Of a stretch of 64,000 bases of DNA, positions 1-11,474 are shown one piece after another; within the stretch, counting starts at the first letter, position 1, and every line of letters begins with the position of its first letter. The position numbers and the translations under genes were made by a program. The notes under the pieces were generated by a model that saw nothing but the letters and a program-made list of their open reading frames with translations, did no database searches and was not told the DNA's origin. Origin of the DNA: Galerina marginata (Eukaryota > Basidiomycota > Agaricomycetes > Agaricales > Galerinaceae); the NCBI GenBank assembly GCA_023014335.1, contig JAECYW010000009.1:2480001-2544000 (forward strand), given 5' to 3'.

Positions 1-3000
1 TAAAGGCTTTTCAACTACAACTTCTTCTTCCTCTTCCTCGTCGTCTTCCTCGTCACCAGCTTTATCGTTATCATCCTCCTCCTCCTCCTGCCAGTGGTCA
101 GGTTCCATATCACGCATAGTCAAATACGATGCTTCTATCTGCTCTGCCGAGAGCATAAACCCTTTGGCGATACCCAAATTGTACTTCCTATCGCCTTCTG
201 TTTCTCCTAATTTTGGAAGGGATACAGAGGCTAGAGATACAACTTGTCAATATAATTAAAATATAAAATAGCAAATATAAACTCACTTAAAGCAGATTTC
301 AAATGTGGTAGGGGTGTCGCAGTATAGCCTGTTGGATCTGAAAAGGTGAAAACCTCATATTCAGCTTCAATAGCATCATTCACAGCTTGTTCCAAGATGG
401 TGTTCTGGAAACATAACAGAATTTGACGCTTCAGAGCTGCAGGCGTACACCCCTTAGCTCCTCTCAGCTCTGCTTCCATGGTTTTCTTCTTATAAACCAA
501 GAGTGCAGAAGCCTGTTGAGCCATGAGAGGGATCCACAAGGAATGATAGGGATTCTTGATGATTTTGCCTGATGGAAATTCCTTGATCTCAACTGACTTG
601 AACAGCCAGTCAAGAATTGCGTATGCCTGGCCTCTGGCATATTGATAACGCATACGCTCCTTTGCACTAAGCGCATTGTAGTTGAAAGCTTCAATAGAGG
701 CTATACGTTCCTTGGTGAGCCTCTCGAAGTTGTTGACGGTGAATTCCCCATTGTACATGTAGGTCCGGAAGTCGAGAACATTGATGAGGATAATGAGATT
801 ACAAAACGAGATAACGTCGAGGACTCCAGAAAAGTTTTGGATGTTGAAAACATGGCCATGAGCAGCTTCAACTTGGTCAGAGGCCATTGCTGCGCATGGC
901 AAAAACAAGTTCTTACTTTGGGGTGAGGCAGTGCCTGAAGACTTACACTGTTATTAAACAAATACATATTAAATACGTAAATAACATGTAGTTCGCTCAA
1001 ATCTGAACCGATTGGGATGATCTTATACTCAAAAAAAGCAGAAAAATAAGGCGAATCTAACAAGCCTAAAACGGCCTGGTCACGTGACCAGGAAGGCCCT
1101 GATTTTTACGATTTTTTTGATACCAAGATCATAAAAATTGGCCCAGTGATGGCTGAGATACAGAAACCATGCAGGGTCACTATAGCAGTGGGAGAATTTC
1201 CAACCATTGCGTTAGAAACCATTTCTGCCTGCTATGCAGGCCGGAAAACAAGTTCTTTTACTACGTAAGAACTTGTAATAATTGAAAATTTATTAGCTAG
1301 AGAAAAAAACCCAAACAAAAAGACAAACCAAATTCATTATACTTTTTCTGCACCAAACCCTTATAATAAAAGGTAGCCATCCTGCAGAAAAGGATGCGTG
1401 TGGGAGGATGGTTGATGTTGGTGATGAAGTCGTCAAGCATAAACGTGTGAATCAAACCAATCAGCGTGTCCTGCATATTTGGAGTGGATATATAATGTCC
1501 TCCAGAGCAGATTGTGTGAAATGGGGTAAAAACCCAGTGAGGGCTGTTAGGTCCCATGACGCTAGAAATTTTGAAGTTAATAAACAACTTATAGCTAAAA
1601 AGAGAAAAACTTACATGCGGGTTTTGTTTGTAAGCAGAATACCTTCCAGGATCCAATGCTTCAAGTCCGGTAGCTCCAAATTGAATTTGATGAACAGATT
1701 GACGTTTGCAAGTTCCAATAAAGCTGCAGCGCGGTCAGCTTCTGGGTCCCCACTCTCCCGGGTCTGTGGAATCCGAGTTGCCTTCATCCAATACTTCCCA
1801 CCATCTCGATTGCGAACTTCAACAACAGTACCTAGGCCGTCGCTATCAATATGCCCAAGATGCAGGGCATTGGCAAGACCGACGAGAAACCAGGACATAT
1901 CAGAGGTAGGAAAATGTTCTTGAGGCTGACAAAACATAGATCTGATAGTTGCATTCCAAGCTATGAGCTCGGATGAATACTGAGTGATAGGAAGAGGAGA
2001 GGTAGAATTGGGGAGGTCCAAGACGTTGAGAATCTTGCAATTCTCCTGGGTGGTGCAGTCTAGGATCTGCTGAAGATTGCCGACGAGATGACGATCATTA
2101 GGCTTCTTGGTTACAATGGAGAAATCTAATAAAAAAAGTCAGTATTTCTTCAACTAGGTTTAAACTGTCAATCTTACCTTGAACGGAAATGGGGGAAGAA
2201 AGAGAGGCTATGTTGCTGAGGTCGCGAGCGTTAAACTCAATATTTGAGTTTTCACAGTTTGTCAAAACGAGGACTTTGCTGCGAATGATCTTTGCAACGG
2301 CTTCTGGCTCCATTTCTTTCAAGACCTTTTCCTCCATAATATGGAAATTGGAGTACACTCCTTCCGTTGCATGGCGCGGCTTGCCATTTATGTAACATTT
2401 CTCAACTTGGTCAGAGGCCATTGCTGCGCATGGCAAAAACAAGTTCTTACTTTGTGGGTGCGTGTTACGACATAAATATATGTTAAATAAGTAAATAATG
2501 CATAGTCCGCTCAAATCTGAACCGATTGGGATGATCTTATACTCAAAAAAAGCAGAAAAATGAGGCGGATCTAACAAGCCTAAAACGGCCTGGTCACGTG
2601 ACCAGGAAGGCCCTGATTTTTACGAATTTTTTGATACCAAGATCATCAAAATTGGCCTAGTAATGGCTGAGATACAGAAACCATGCAGGGTCACTGTATG
2701 AGTGGGAGAATTTCCAACCATTGCGTTAGGAATGTTTTCTGCCTGCTATGCAGGCCGGAAAACAAGTTCTTTTACTACGTAAGAACTTGTAACAGCCTTG
2801 AGAAGATTGGAGAAGTTCTTTGCATCGGTGGCATCCTAAAGTGATAGCCACATAGTTCAGATATATTATATTGTATTAGCTGAGCTGAAACTTACGTGAA
2901 AGGAAGGAGTGACAGTTCTAGCCTTCCCAAAAGCATCATAGAGGGTGGCTGAAATGTCCTCGCCAGGCATGTTGACTTTCTATCTCAGAAGTTTTAGAAA

Positions 3001-5290
3001 AGGTATATCAAAAGTAAACATATTCTTACCTTAAGTACAGTTGCCTCTACATCCAACTCATCTTCAACAAAGGACATCACGATTTCCTCAGCTGGAACAT
3101 ATGTTTTCTGATCTTCTTTCTGACTAAAGAGCCGAATGAGCAAGGAGGAGGAGTATGTGAGCTGCTTCTGCTTTCCTTTTTCTGACTTTTTTGGATTGCG
3201 CTGGGGGCGCTTGGACCCCTTGGACCCCTTGGACCCCTTGGGCTTCTTGGAAGGCTTGTCCGGAGAGGAGGGGTCACGTTGGCGTTTTCCACCGCGCAAT
3301 TTCTTCTTGGGGTCGTCTAAATGAGATTAGAGTTAGAATCAAGGACTCCAGAATTGAATTTAATTTTACCATCTGAATCAGAGGCATCTGGATTGCTATC
3401 TTCAGCTCCTGGATTTGCGGTCGCGTCTATATAAATATAGATTAAACTAGATCCCGTTAGATGAATATTAATTTACCTTCATGCTCAGGTCCAGGCATAT
3501 CCACATCAGCATCAGCATCAGCATCAGCATCAGCATCATGGTTTGCATCCGCATTAGCGTCTGTGTTTGCATCTGCATCTGCATCTGCATCTGTGTTCAT
3601 ATCTGCATTTGCATCAACATTGGCTGCATTTGCCTCGACGTTGGCTGCATTTGCATCGACGTTGGCTGCATTTGCATCGGCGTTCACATTTGCACCTGCA
3701 GATGAGCCAGCTGTTTGCGCAGGAGCCGTAGGTCGCAGAACTTCTGCCATAGGCCAGTTTGGTGAGATTGGGCCAACAATAGAAACATGGGCAGGAGAAG
3801 GCAAAGCATTAGTGACATTTGGGTCTAAAGATAAAGAAATATAAGTGAATAAATGAGACTCAATAGGGTGGATTAATAATACCAGGCTTAAACCATTCAA
3901 TCTCTGCATCGGACATATCATCAATATCACCCCAGGGTAGTTCTCCCATCAGATCTTGCATAGCTAGATAAGGCTGTGTAACACCTTGTGCGATATCGAA
4001 TAAAACCTTCCAAATCATCTTCTCAACGCGCAATATAATTTCAGGCTTCTGATTACCCAAAGCCTTGGAATACTTGAAACTTGTAGTAAGAATATAGCTC
4101 TAAGAGTAGATTTGAGGATAAACACTTACACGAATCAACTCCTCCTTGTCCCAGGAGACCGAACAGAGTTTAGTGCCACTAAGCAAGAAGATTGGAGACA
4201 CCAGCAAGGCTATCTGAAGCGAGAGACGAAAGCCTACAGGAACATGGTCCTTTACAAGCTTATTAAACATATTCTTTTCTGGTTGCGTTAAGGACTTGTT
4301 AACCCTATAAAAGTAAAGATGAAGGTTTTTGACACTTGAGAAAAATATAGAAAAAAATCTGCTTACTCTTCAGAAGAGAAAATCAAAAGTTCCAGCTTTT
4401 CAGGAACGTCAGGTATATTCTCATTTTGGGAGGTGTAGTCCATAGTTATGAGATCATCTGTCTGAGATGCATAGCAGCCAGTTGGAGGTTCCATAGGGTA
4501 TAAAACCCATTTGTAGAGGCTTCGACTCGGCACAAGAACTTCAAGGAGCTCAAATGAAGATCATCTTGGGCAAAAGGGACTGCGAGCATGGCATGGCTCT
4601 GGAAATTTAGACGCGCTGCTGTGAGGCAGTCTTGACAATCATTAAGCATCGCTTTCTGCAAATATTCAGAATAGATCTCTCCCAATAATAAAAAAGAACC
4701 TACTCTAAAGGATGTCAATTTAGGCAGGGGAAGTTTAGGATGCACTGGAACGGGAACCAGACTTTGTCTGCCCAGGAACTTTGAGGCGACATCAATAATC
4801 CGGTATAAGGCAAGTACACGAGTAACATCATTGTAGACTTTGACTGTTTTGCGGCCTTTTGACTTATATGCGACCAAGGCATTGCTGGTTTCTGTGGTCT
4901 GCAATTCTGTGCTTTGAATACGAAGATGCTGACGAAGCCCAGGATCCCCAACAATAATACGATTCTGAAAGTTGGTTTCAAAAGAAACTATAGTCTGGGC
5001 CAGGTGCTTCAGAAGGAACCGGATAAGCTCAGAGCCTAAGATTCTTAAGAAGAACCATACCTTCAACAACTTGTCTAAAGAACTGGGCCCTGGAAAAAGA
5101 TCACTCAGAGAGGGCTCAAGCAAACTATCCGTATCCCAAGGGTAGGCGGCGATCAATACAGAGTGTGTCCTAGGAGAATAAGTGATGGGGGGTTGAGCTA
5201 AGTGATAACAGAATCAACAAAGCTTTAGTTCAGTATACAGTCTCAAATACCTTGAGAGAAGGACCCAGAAGAAGTAGGTTCAGCAGACAT
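1..5290 (-). CDS. JmjC-domain protein gene, multi-exon, interrupted by two family A elements, runs off left edge
   Basis: A host gene of at least 14 exons. Exons I could place, read leftward: 5290-5251, 5197-4704, 4655-4367 (hides one frame change near 4440-4500, from a further intron or an indel), 4304-4130, 4072-3883, 3824-3477, 3426-3370, 3316-3030, 2979-2896, 2835-2178 (minus an insertion), 2125-1615, 1561-1329, 865-297 and 230 to the edge. Introns are GT-AG, about 45-65 bp, and keep phase. The exon at 2125-1615 carries an HID motif inside HLGHIDSDG and the next exon has TICSGGHY, the expected iron-binding HxD and distal His of a JmjC fold (Fe(II)/2-oxoglutarate dioxygenase, usually histone demethylation). 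Exon 3824-3477 encodes an Ala/Asn/Asp repeat, exon 3316-3030 a Lys/Gly/Ser-rich linker, and the edge exon a Glu/Asp tract. Insertions at 2406-2791 (exon) and 872-1277 (probable intron) likely damage expression. Whether 5290-4440 is the same gene is inferred. Confidence 0.75.
872..1277 (+). mobile_element. Family A rolling-circle-like element, single unit (A1)
   Basis: A 406-bp single-unit copy starting CTTGGTCAGAGGCC, with the 5' stem-loop GCCAT..ATGGC, an 18-bp palindrome with a CACGTG core, and a 3' hairpin ending AAGAACTTGTA. It lies between A871 and A1278; removing it and one A gives a host sequence that fits an intron 3' end (branch-like CTAAT, then GAAG) of the JmjC gene. It encodes no protein I can support. 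Confidence 0.8.
2406..2791 (+). mobile_element. Family A element, single unit (A2), inside a JmjC exon
   Basis: A 386-bp copy with the same 5' start and 3' hairpin as A1. Removing it plus one A (A2405/A2792) restores an uninterrupted reading frame of the JmjC gene (residues LLKAV then EKCYING). The empty site is therefore checked by protein continuity, and no target duplication longer than one base is present. Confidence 0.85.
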
Positions 5291-5690
5291 CTTCAAGAAA
5301 AAAAAGCAAGAGTTGAAGTTGAAGTTGAGGTGGAGGTTGATGGTAAGAGACAAGAAGCAACGAACATGAACATGAACACGCGGCTTAAGCAAGCGCGTCG
5401 GTACTCTGCACAGCCACACAAATCTCGAACATTTCAAGTTAAAGTTTTTTTAATAACCTATTCATCACAAGCTTTGTCTTCTAGATGTAACTTAGTCTTG
5501 AAAAAATCTAGGGGAGGTGCTACAATACACTACATGATTTGTCAGTATATATGTTGGGCAGCAGTTATCTTGGGGCCCGTGAACAATCGCCCAGCATTCG
5601 TGGGCAGACAATGGACTGCAGCTGGTTGGGGAACCCATGTCGTCAGGCAAGCCAAGGTGATGCAGTGAGTGGCTACGTACTTCGAGGGGC
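5291..5690. other. Intergenic region upstream of the JmjC gene
   Basis: This holds the presumed divergent or shared upstream region of the JmjC gene start at 5290. It contains a GAAGTT/GAGGTT-type run (about 5305-5340) and no gene I can support. The far side merges into the decayed 3' part of the SNF5-like gene, whose end I cannot place. Confidence 0.4.
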
Positions 5691-5992
5691 CCTACACTGG
5701 GCGTCAGTATCCGCCGCGCGACCGACTTGTCGTCGAACGGGAGAGGGAAGAGGGGGCAAATGCGAATGCGATGACGTGGGCATGGGCATGGGCGTGGGCG
5801 TCTGGCGGGAAGAGGGTGGGGGCGAGAGCCATCCCAGCCTCCGACGCAACCATATTCGCAATCGTCAACGACGCAGCAGCCGCCGCCGCCCGTCTCGACA
5901 TTGGCGCGTTCGCAGCCGCAGCCAGTGCAAGGGTCACCGCGTCCAACTCGGGCGATGGCGGTTCTGGAGGGGGTGGGTGGGTCAGGTTGCGA

Positions 5993-8244
5993 CTTGTTGG
6001 TGTGGGCCATTGCTTCGCATAGCATGTATGAGTCCTTTTTAATTTCAAAAGATCAAAAGTTAATGGCACAATCAGACACCTTGGTGGCCAGAAGAGTATC
6101 CTAAATGATATTAAAGAATAGCCAGAGATCATAGCAGAAAAAACCAAGTCAATAGCTGCATTAGTGATGGAGAAAAGAAACAAGGAAGTTTCAAAGTTCA
6201 ACTTATTATATATGGTGGGAGAAAGCTACCCAATTTGGCAATTACCATTTTGGGAAAAAAAAACAAAGTTGGGGGAAATGATTTGAGGACCCTGAATCTT
6301 TTTAAATCATGTTACGAGTTCTTACGTTAGTAAAAGAACTCGTTCTTATTCTGACTTTCCGCTAATTTGCTTGCAGTGCGACCACATTTTTCGTTCATTT
6401 TCTCTCACGGCTTCACTTTTTTTGTAGTCTTTGTTCCTAGTTGCTACAAATGTTTGTAGTCTTTTAATTCAAAAAATGAAGTCGTGAGAACACATTTAAT
6501 GACAACTTTGATTGATTAGTGATGCATTATTTTCCCTAGTAACCATCTGTTGCACGTTGCCAATGTGATTGAATCCCAAAATAATACATCATTCAATTGC
6601 GCAACTGCTAAACCTTCTTAATAAAAACTGATCCCATTAATTTTCCAAGTAATATTTTTTTTTTTTCAGGAAAATTGGTGCAGAATAGCATAAAATACAT
6701 CAATCCTCAGCATTGATTGCTTAAAGTAACACATTCTAAATTTAGCTTGATTGATTGATGGGATCAATGACATCACATTGCTATATTTATGACATCAGAT
6801 CCATCACTTCCCTTGGTAACCAATGATGCAATACTCTGATATGCCGTCAACAACTCTTATAACACCCATACGTCACCAAATAGTCCGATTCCCGCAACGC
6901 ACATTTAATATGATTTATAGCCCTGAATTTTCTAAATATTTTACAATTTATTTCATCAGAATCCGTGAAGATTTGATGGAGATATGCCTAAAATAAATAT
7001 TTACATGTATGGATATTGCACATTAATGACATCACGCATCATTAATTGACTAATGACGCACGCCAAGATCAAAAGTGGGTCGACTAAACCCATTTTTGAT
7101 CTTGGCGTGCATCATGCTGTGCACAATGTCGATCATGATCGGATTATTAGGCTTTTAGCATGCAGATCTGATCTGTGGGGTGAGAATGTTATGTAATAAA
7201 TCCGGAAAAAATATTGAAAAATAGCTTGAATTTTTCTGATTACAAATATATTAAAATCATGTGACCAGGTAATTTCCTCATTGAGAAATGACTTTTGGAC
7301 GCGAGTCTGCAAATCAGTAATCAGTCTCTAACATGCTCAGTTCTGACTCAAATTACATAATTTTAATATCAGAAAATTCAGAAAATTCAGGGCAATAAAA
7401 TAGGTGGATAATAATTTGCAAATATTTGGTTCTGTTTGTATTATTTAAGAAATAAGTGTTTTGCAACCAAGCGTGGGAAAGTTGTGGAAAGCAAAAAAAA
7501 TTTGTAAAATAAGAGAAATTTTTTCTGAGTCCAAATATATTTATACCATGCAATCTGATAACTTAATTTTCAAGCAAATGCCCAAGATAAGAGATTAAAT
7601 ATATTATAATATCATAGCTTTCTGGATTCTTGTTCAAATATCATGAATTTTGTATCATAAAATTTGCAAAATTCTGGGTTATCTGCTGAGTATATTTATG
7701 CTCACAAATATTGACAAATATTTGTACCATTCCTCAAATACTTCAATTTATTATTCAAATAAATGAATTTATTACTAATTGTAAATGCTGAGGAATTGTG
7801 TGATTTGTTTTGAGTCTTTAAATAATTTATGCTGTTTTTATTTAGTCTAAAAATTATAATCAATAGCTGGGTATTTGATACTGATGAACTTATTTAGACA
7901 ATAAAAACATAAAGAACTCGTATTTGCCATGCGCAGCAATGGCTGCTTCACAAGTGATTAGCTGTCTTTCTTATTGAGAAAAATGTGAAAAACTCGAAAA
8001 AAGCAGGCACTTTTGTGATTTTTGGACTTAAAAGATCAATATCTCAGGATTGAAAATAGCAAGTCACATGATTTTTTCAGATTGATAGTCAAGGGACCTA
8101 AATCTATTATTTAATCAAAAATTTCCTTTTTGGGAAATTTTTTTCCGCGGTGTTGAATGATCAATCAATGAATTAATCAATCAAAATTTCAACTAAGTTC
8201 TGGGTTTATAAAGAATGAGTCTTTGATAAATCAAAGGACTCATA
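5993..8244 (+). mobile_element. Family C rolling-circle-like element (C1), with a nested family B copy
   Basis: This has the same architecture as family A with different terminal words. The 5' end is CTTGTTGGTGTGGGCCATTG with a stem-loop like family A; the 3' end is a hairpin with stem ATGAGTC/GACTCAT closing GACTCATA. It sits between A5992 and A8245; removing it plus one A gives a normal 60-bp intron in the SNF5-like gene. Net length without the nested element is about 610 bp. No coding capacity is supported. Confidence 0.65.
6313..7954 (-). mobile_element. Family B rolling-circle-like element (B1), nested in C1
   Basis: A 1642-bp element in reverse orientation. The left edge is its 3' hairpin (TACGAGTTCTTACG, then AAAGAACTC); the right edge is the reverse complement of the 5' end (GCGCAGCAATGGCTGCTTCA then CAAG). 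T6312/T7955 is the single shared base. The interior is AT-rich with no ORF I can support; it holds an inverted repeat at 7058-7110 (stem CGCCAAGATC / GATCTTGGCG). It is diverged from the other B copies. Confidence 0.65.
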
Positions 8245-9648
8245 ATGGGATGATGAGAGGTAGGTAGGGACGTACTTGAATTCACCGCCTAGTCCGAGCT
8301 CCTGGGTGTACACTTCCGCAAAATCTTCAAGCGAAGGCGGAGGGATTGTCGAGGTCCCACTCGAACTGGTCGTCAAGCTTGATAGACCCCACAATAATGT
8401 CGATGACGGAGTGGTAGGACGGCGCAAGGGCGTAATCTTTGACGAGGGATTGGGCGAAGGCTTCGGGGGTTACTACGGGGTCTGTGGGGGTGGGTGGGTG
8501 GGTTAGTGATGGAAAGAGGGGAAGGAGGGGAGGGGGAGGGGAGGCTTACCTCCTCTGCCCATGATGCTCCCTCTTCCTCCTCACCCGCGGGTATCGCACA
8601 TCAAACCCCTCCCTCCTCTGGCTCCTATACCAATTCCAATTCCCTACCCCACCCCCTCCAGGCGCGCCGCGATCCCACCATGCCGGACCCGCCGACCCAC
8701 CCACCCCAAACGCCTGACGCGCCTCGTCGGCCATGGTGGAGACCATCTGGCGCTGGAGAGCCTCGTACGCCGTGTCGGTTACTATCCATTCTTTGATAGC
8801 GCTGATTTGGGCCGGCGGGAGGGGGGGGGATCGTGTTTTGGGAAGGAGAGGAGGGGGAGGAGGGTGATGGAGGTTGTTTTTGGGTTGAGGGAGGGGGCGA
8901 GGGGAGGGAGGGGGGCGAGGCTTGGGTTGGTGGTGGTTGTGGTGGTGGTTGTGGTGGTGGGTTGGTGGGTGGGTTGGTGGATGTAGATTGGGCGTTGGTT
9001 GGGGCTGCGGTTGAGGTTGAGGTTGAGGGGACGGCGAGGTTTGGGGCGGAGGTGGAAGTGGACGGCACCCATGCCCGAGGCAGAGAGGGTGGGTTGCATG
9101 CCGATCGGGGAGATTCCTGTGGGTGTTGCCGGCGGGTTGGTGGATGTGGGCAAGGAGGCGGCAGAGAAGGAGGGCGCCATGGGGTGCGCTTGAGGCCCGA
9201 GATTGCCTGGGTGCGGGCTGGAGGGCATGTTCATGTTCATGTTCATGCCCATGTCGCCGCCTCCGACCATGTTCATCCCGCCACCGGGGGTCATGTTGCC
9301 TCGCCCGCCCATGCCCATGCCCATGTTCATGTTTTGCGGTGGATTGGCATGAGGGGAGCCCTGGCGCCTGGGTGTCTGAGGCCCGAGACCTTGAGGTTGG
9401 CCGATGTGGGAGCGGGTGGGGGTGTCGACGGACATGCCCATGTTCATGTTCGTATTTCCCATATCCCGTCGTCCACCCCTCTCCCTGCTCCAAGTCGTGC
9501 CAAACCGAATTTTAGGGCGTGTTGAACGCGGGGAGTCCAGAGCCGGGCGAGAGGGAGAGGGAGAGGGAGACGAGCGAAGGTGAAGGCAAAGGGGATGACG
9601 TTGGCGTGGGCGCGGGCTTGGGCTTGGGCGTGGGCTTGGGCGTAGGGT

Positions 9649-10930
9649 TACAAGTTCTTACGTAGTAAAAGAACTTGTTTTCCGGCCTGCATAGCAGGCA
9701 GAAATGGTTTCTAACGCAATGGTTGGAAATTCTCCCACTCATACAGTGACCCTGCATGGTTTCTGTATCTCAGCCATTACTGGGCCAATTTTTATGATCT
9801 TGGTATCAAAAAATTCGTAAAAATCAGGGCTTTCATGTGGCATGTGTATCCAGGGTTGATTAGGTCATGTGACCTGTTCACACAAGCCAAAAAGCGCAAA
9901 TTTGTGTGAATTCACACTTGATACAGATTTCAGTGAGCTGGATATGCTAAAATATGTTGCCCAGACAAATCTAGAATAATGTACAAATATTTACATATGT
10001 TTTGCAATGATGTCATGGTGTCCAAATCAGGCAAACAGTCAGTTCAACTTGGTGAAAATCCGCAAATTGGTGTTAAACTGACTGGATAACCCATAAAAGG
10101 CACACCAAACATTGCAAAACATGACCAAATAACATGGAAATAATGTTCTAGAAGCTTACATAATCAAACTCACAGCAGGACTTTGTGCAAATCCCTTGAA
10201 ATCAATTGAGGCACCAAGTTAGACCAAAATATTCTCAGGGATATGTCATGTGATATGTGTGCACAGACCATCCCTTAGGTAAAAAAAACATCATCTGTAT
10301 TTTTATTTTATTTTAATGCCTTTAAATCTCCCAATATAGTGTATTTCAAACAATATTCCGCATTTGGTAAGTCACATAAACGTGTGACAATACATATGTG
10401 ACACCATCTTTTAGCCCTGATTTTTCTGATAATTACACACTTTGTTTCAAGGCAATCCGATAAAAACTAAGCGACGTAAGAATTAATCTTATTACAAGTT
10501 CTTATTGTAGTCTAATAATTAATCTTGTTACAAGTTCTTACGTAGTAAAAGAACTTGTTTTCCGGCCTGCATAGCAGGCAGAAATGGTTTCTAACGCAAT
10601 GGTTGGAAATTCTCCCACTCATACAGTGACCCTGCATGGTTTCTGTATCTCAGCCATTACTGGGCCAATTTTTATGATCTTGGTATCAAAAAAATCGTAA
10701 AAATCAGGGCCTTCCTGGTCATGTGACCAGGCCGTTTTAGGCTTGTTAGATCCGCCTCATTTTTCTGCTTTTTTTGAGTATAAGATCATCCCAATTGGTT
10801 CAGATTTGAGCGGACTACATATTATTTACTTATTTAACATGTATTTATGTAATAACATTTCTTGAGGTACTGCCTCACCCCCAAAGTAAGAACTTGTTTT
10901 TGCCATGCGCAGCAATGGCCTCTGACCAAG
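9649..10930 (-). mobile_element. Family A element with two 3' termini (A3)
   Basis: A reverse-orientation copy of 1282 bp. Its 3'-terminal hairpins begin at 9649 and 10529 (period 880); the 5' end closes at 10930 with CTGACCAAG. The left flank is the N-terminal part of the SNF5-like gene. The right flank is another family A copy, so the target was probably a family A element whose other half has been lost. Confidence 0.75.
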
Positions 10931-10931
10931 T

Positions 10932-11240
10932 TGGAAATTCTCCCACTCATACAGTGACCCTGCATGGTTTCTGTATCTCAGCCATTACTGGGCCAATTTT
11001 TATGATCTTGGTATCAAAAAATTCGTAAAAATCAGGGCCTTCCTGGTCACGTGACCAGGCTGTTTTAGGCTTGTTAGAACCACCTCATTTTTCTGCTTTT
11101 TTTGAGTATATGATCATCCAAATCCGTTCAGATTTGAGCGGACCACATATTATTTACTTATTTAACCTTTATTTATAGTCGGACTCACCTAGAAAGTAAG
11201 AACTTGTTTTTGCCATGCGCAGCAATGGCCTCTGACCAAG
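10932..11240 (-). mobile_element. Truncated family A element (A4)
   Basis: It carries the 5' half of family A in reverse orientation: part of the 3' domain, the palindrome with CACGTG core, and the 5' stem-loop ending CTGACCAAG. It lacks the last part of its 3' end, including the hairpin, exactly where A3 abuts it. Confidence 0.7.
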
Positions 11241-11474
11241 TGAATCAGGTTGGAATTGGAATGAAAGAGAAAAAATCGGAATGAAAGAGAAAAAACTGGA
11301 ATGAAAAGGAGAATGAAGCATTTTTGCGGAAAGAATGAGACAAAAATTGATGAATTTACTGGAATGAAACAAACGTCGGAATGAAATGAAAAATTTTTTC
11401 ATTCATTTGCGGTGGTAGAACCAGACCCTGTAGGGCAGCCACCGCGTTTGCATGATGAAAAATGCAGCTACTAG
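11241..11474. repeat. Low-complexity GGAATGAAA-rich stretch
   Basis: About 160 bp has recurring GGAATGAAA words, then about 70 bp is of mixed composition. It replaces the 3' end of LINE copy 1, so it may mark another insertion or a deletion junction. I recognise no gene in it. Confidence 0.5.

Larger units (their letters stand above)
5690..9647 (-). pseudogene. SNF5/SMARCB1-like gene, decayed, with transposons in an intron
   Basis: SNF5 proteins are core subunits of SWI/SNF chromatin remodellers. At about 8490-8276 the minus strand encodes PVVTPEAFAQSLVKDYALAP and LDDQFEWDLDNPS, then after a one-base frame change LEDFAEVYTQELGLGGEFK; I recognise both as SNF5-repeat sequence. The exon ends at a GTACGT donor at 8275. 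Removing the inserted family C element (5993-8244) leaves a normal intron of about 60 bp ending CTCCAG, and the next exon (from 5963) restores GEFK-TAIA, the expected continuation. Upstream, 9462 to about 8780 encodes a Met/Asn/Gly- and Pro/Thr-rich N-terminal region that needs frame changes. Downstream of TAIA the frame shifts to RRAAAAAASLTIANMVASEA (about 5860-5800), consistent with a SNF5 C-terminal stretch, with the middle missing. Frameshifts and the internal gap argue for a pseudogene. The 5' end is cut by a family A element at 9649. Confidence 0.65.

Noticed and set aside
3461..3844. Plus-strand Ser/Ala-rich and Ile/Ser/Cys-rich frames
   Set aside because: Shadows of the Ala/Asn/Asp repeat exon of the JmjC gene on the other strand.
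5539..6042. Plus-strand frame of about 118-167 codons at 5.5-6.0 kb
   Set aside because: Open because of GC-rich composition. The intron join on the minus strand supports the antisense SNF5-like reading instead.
8494..9525. Many long overlapping frames on both strands at 8.5-9.5 kb
   Set aside because: GC-rich low-complexity sequence keeps all frames open. Only the minus-strand frames with SNF5-like sequence downstream were used.
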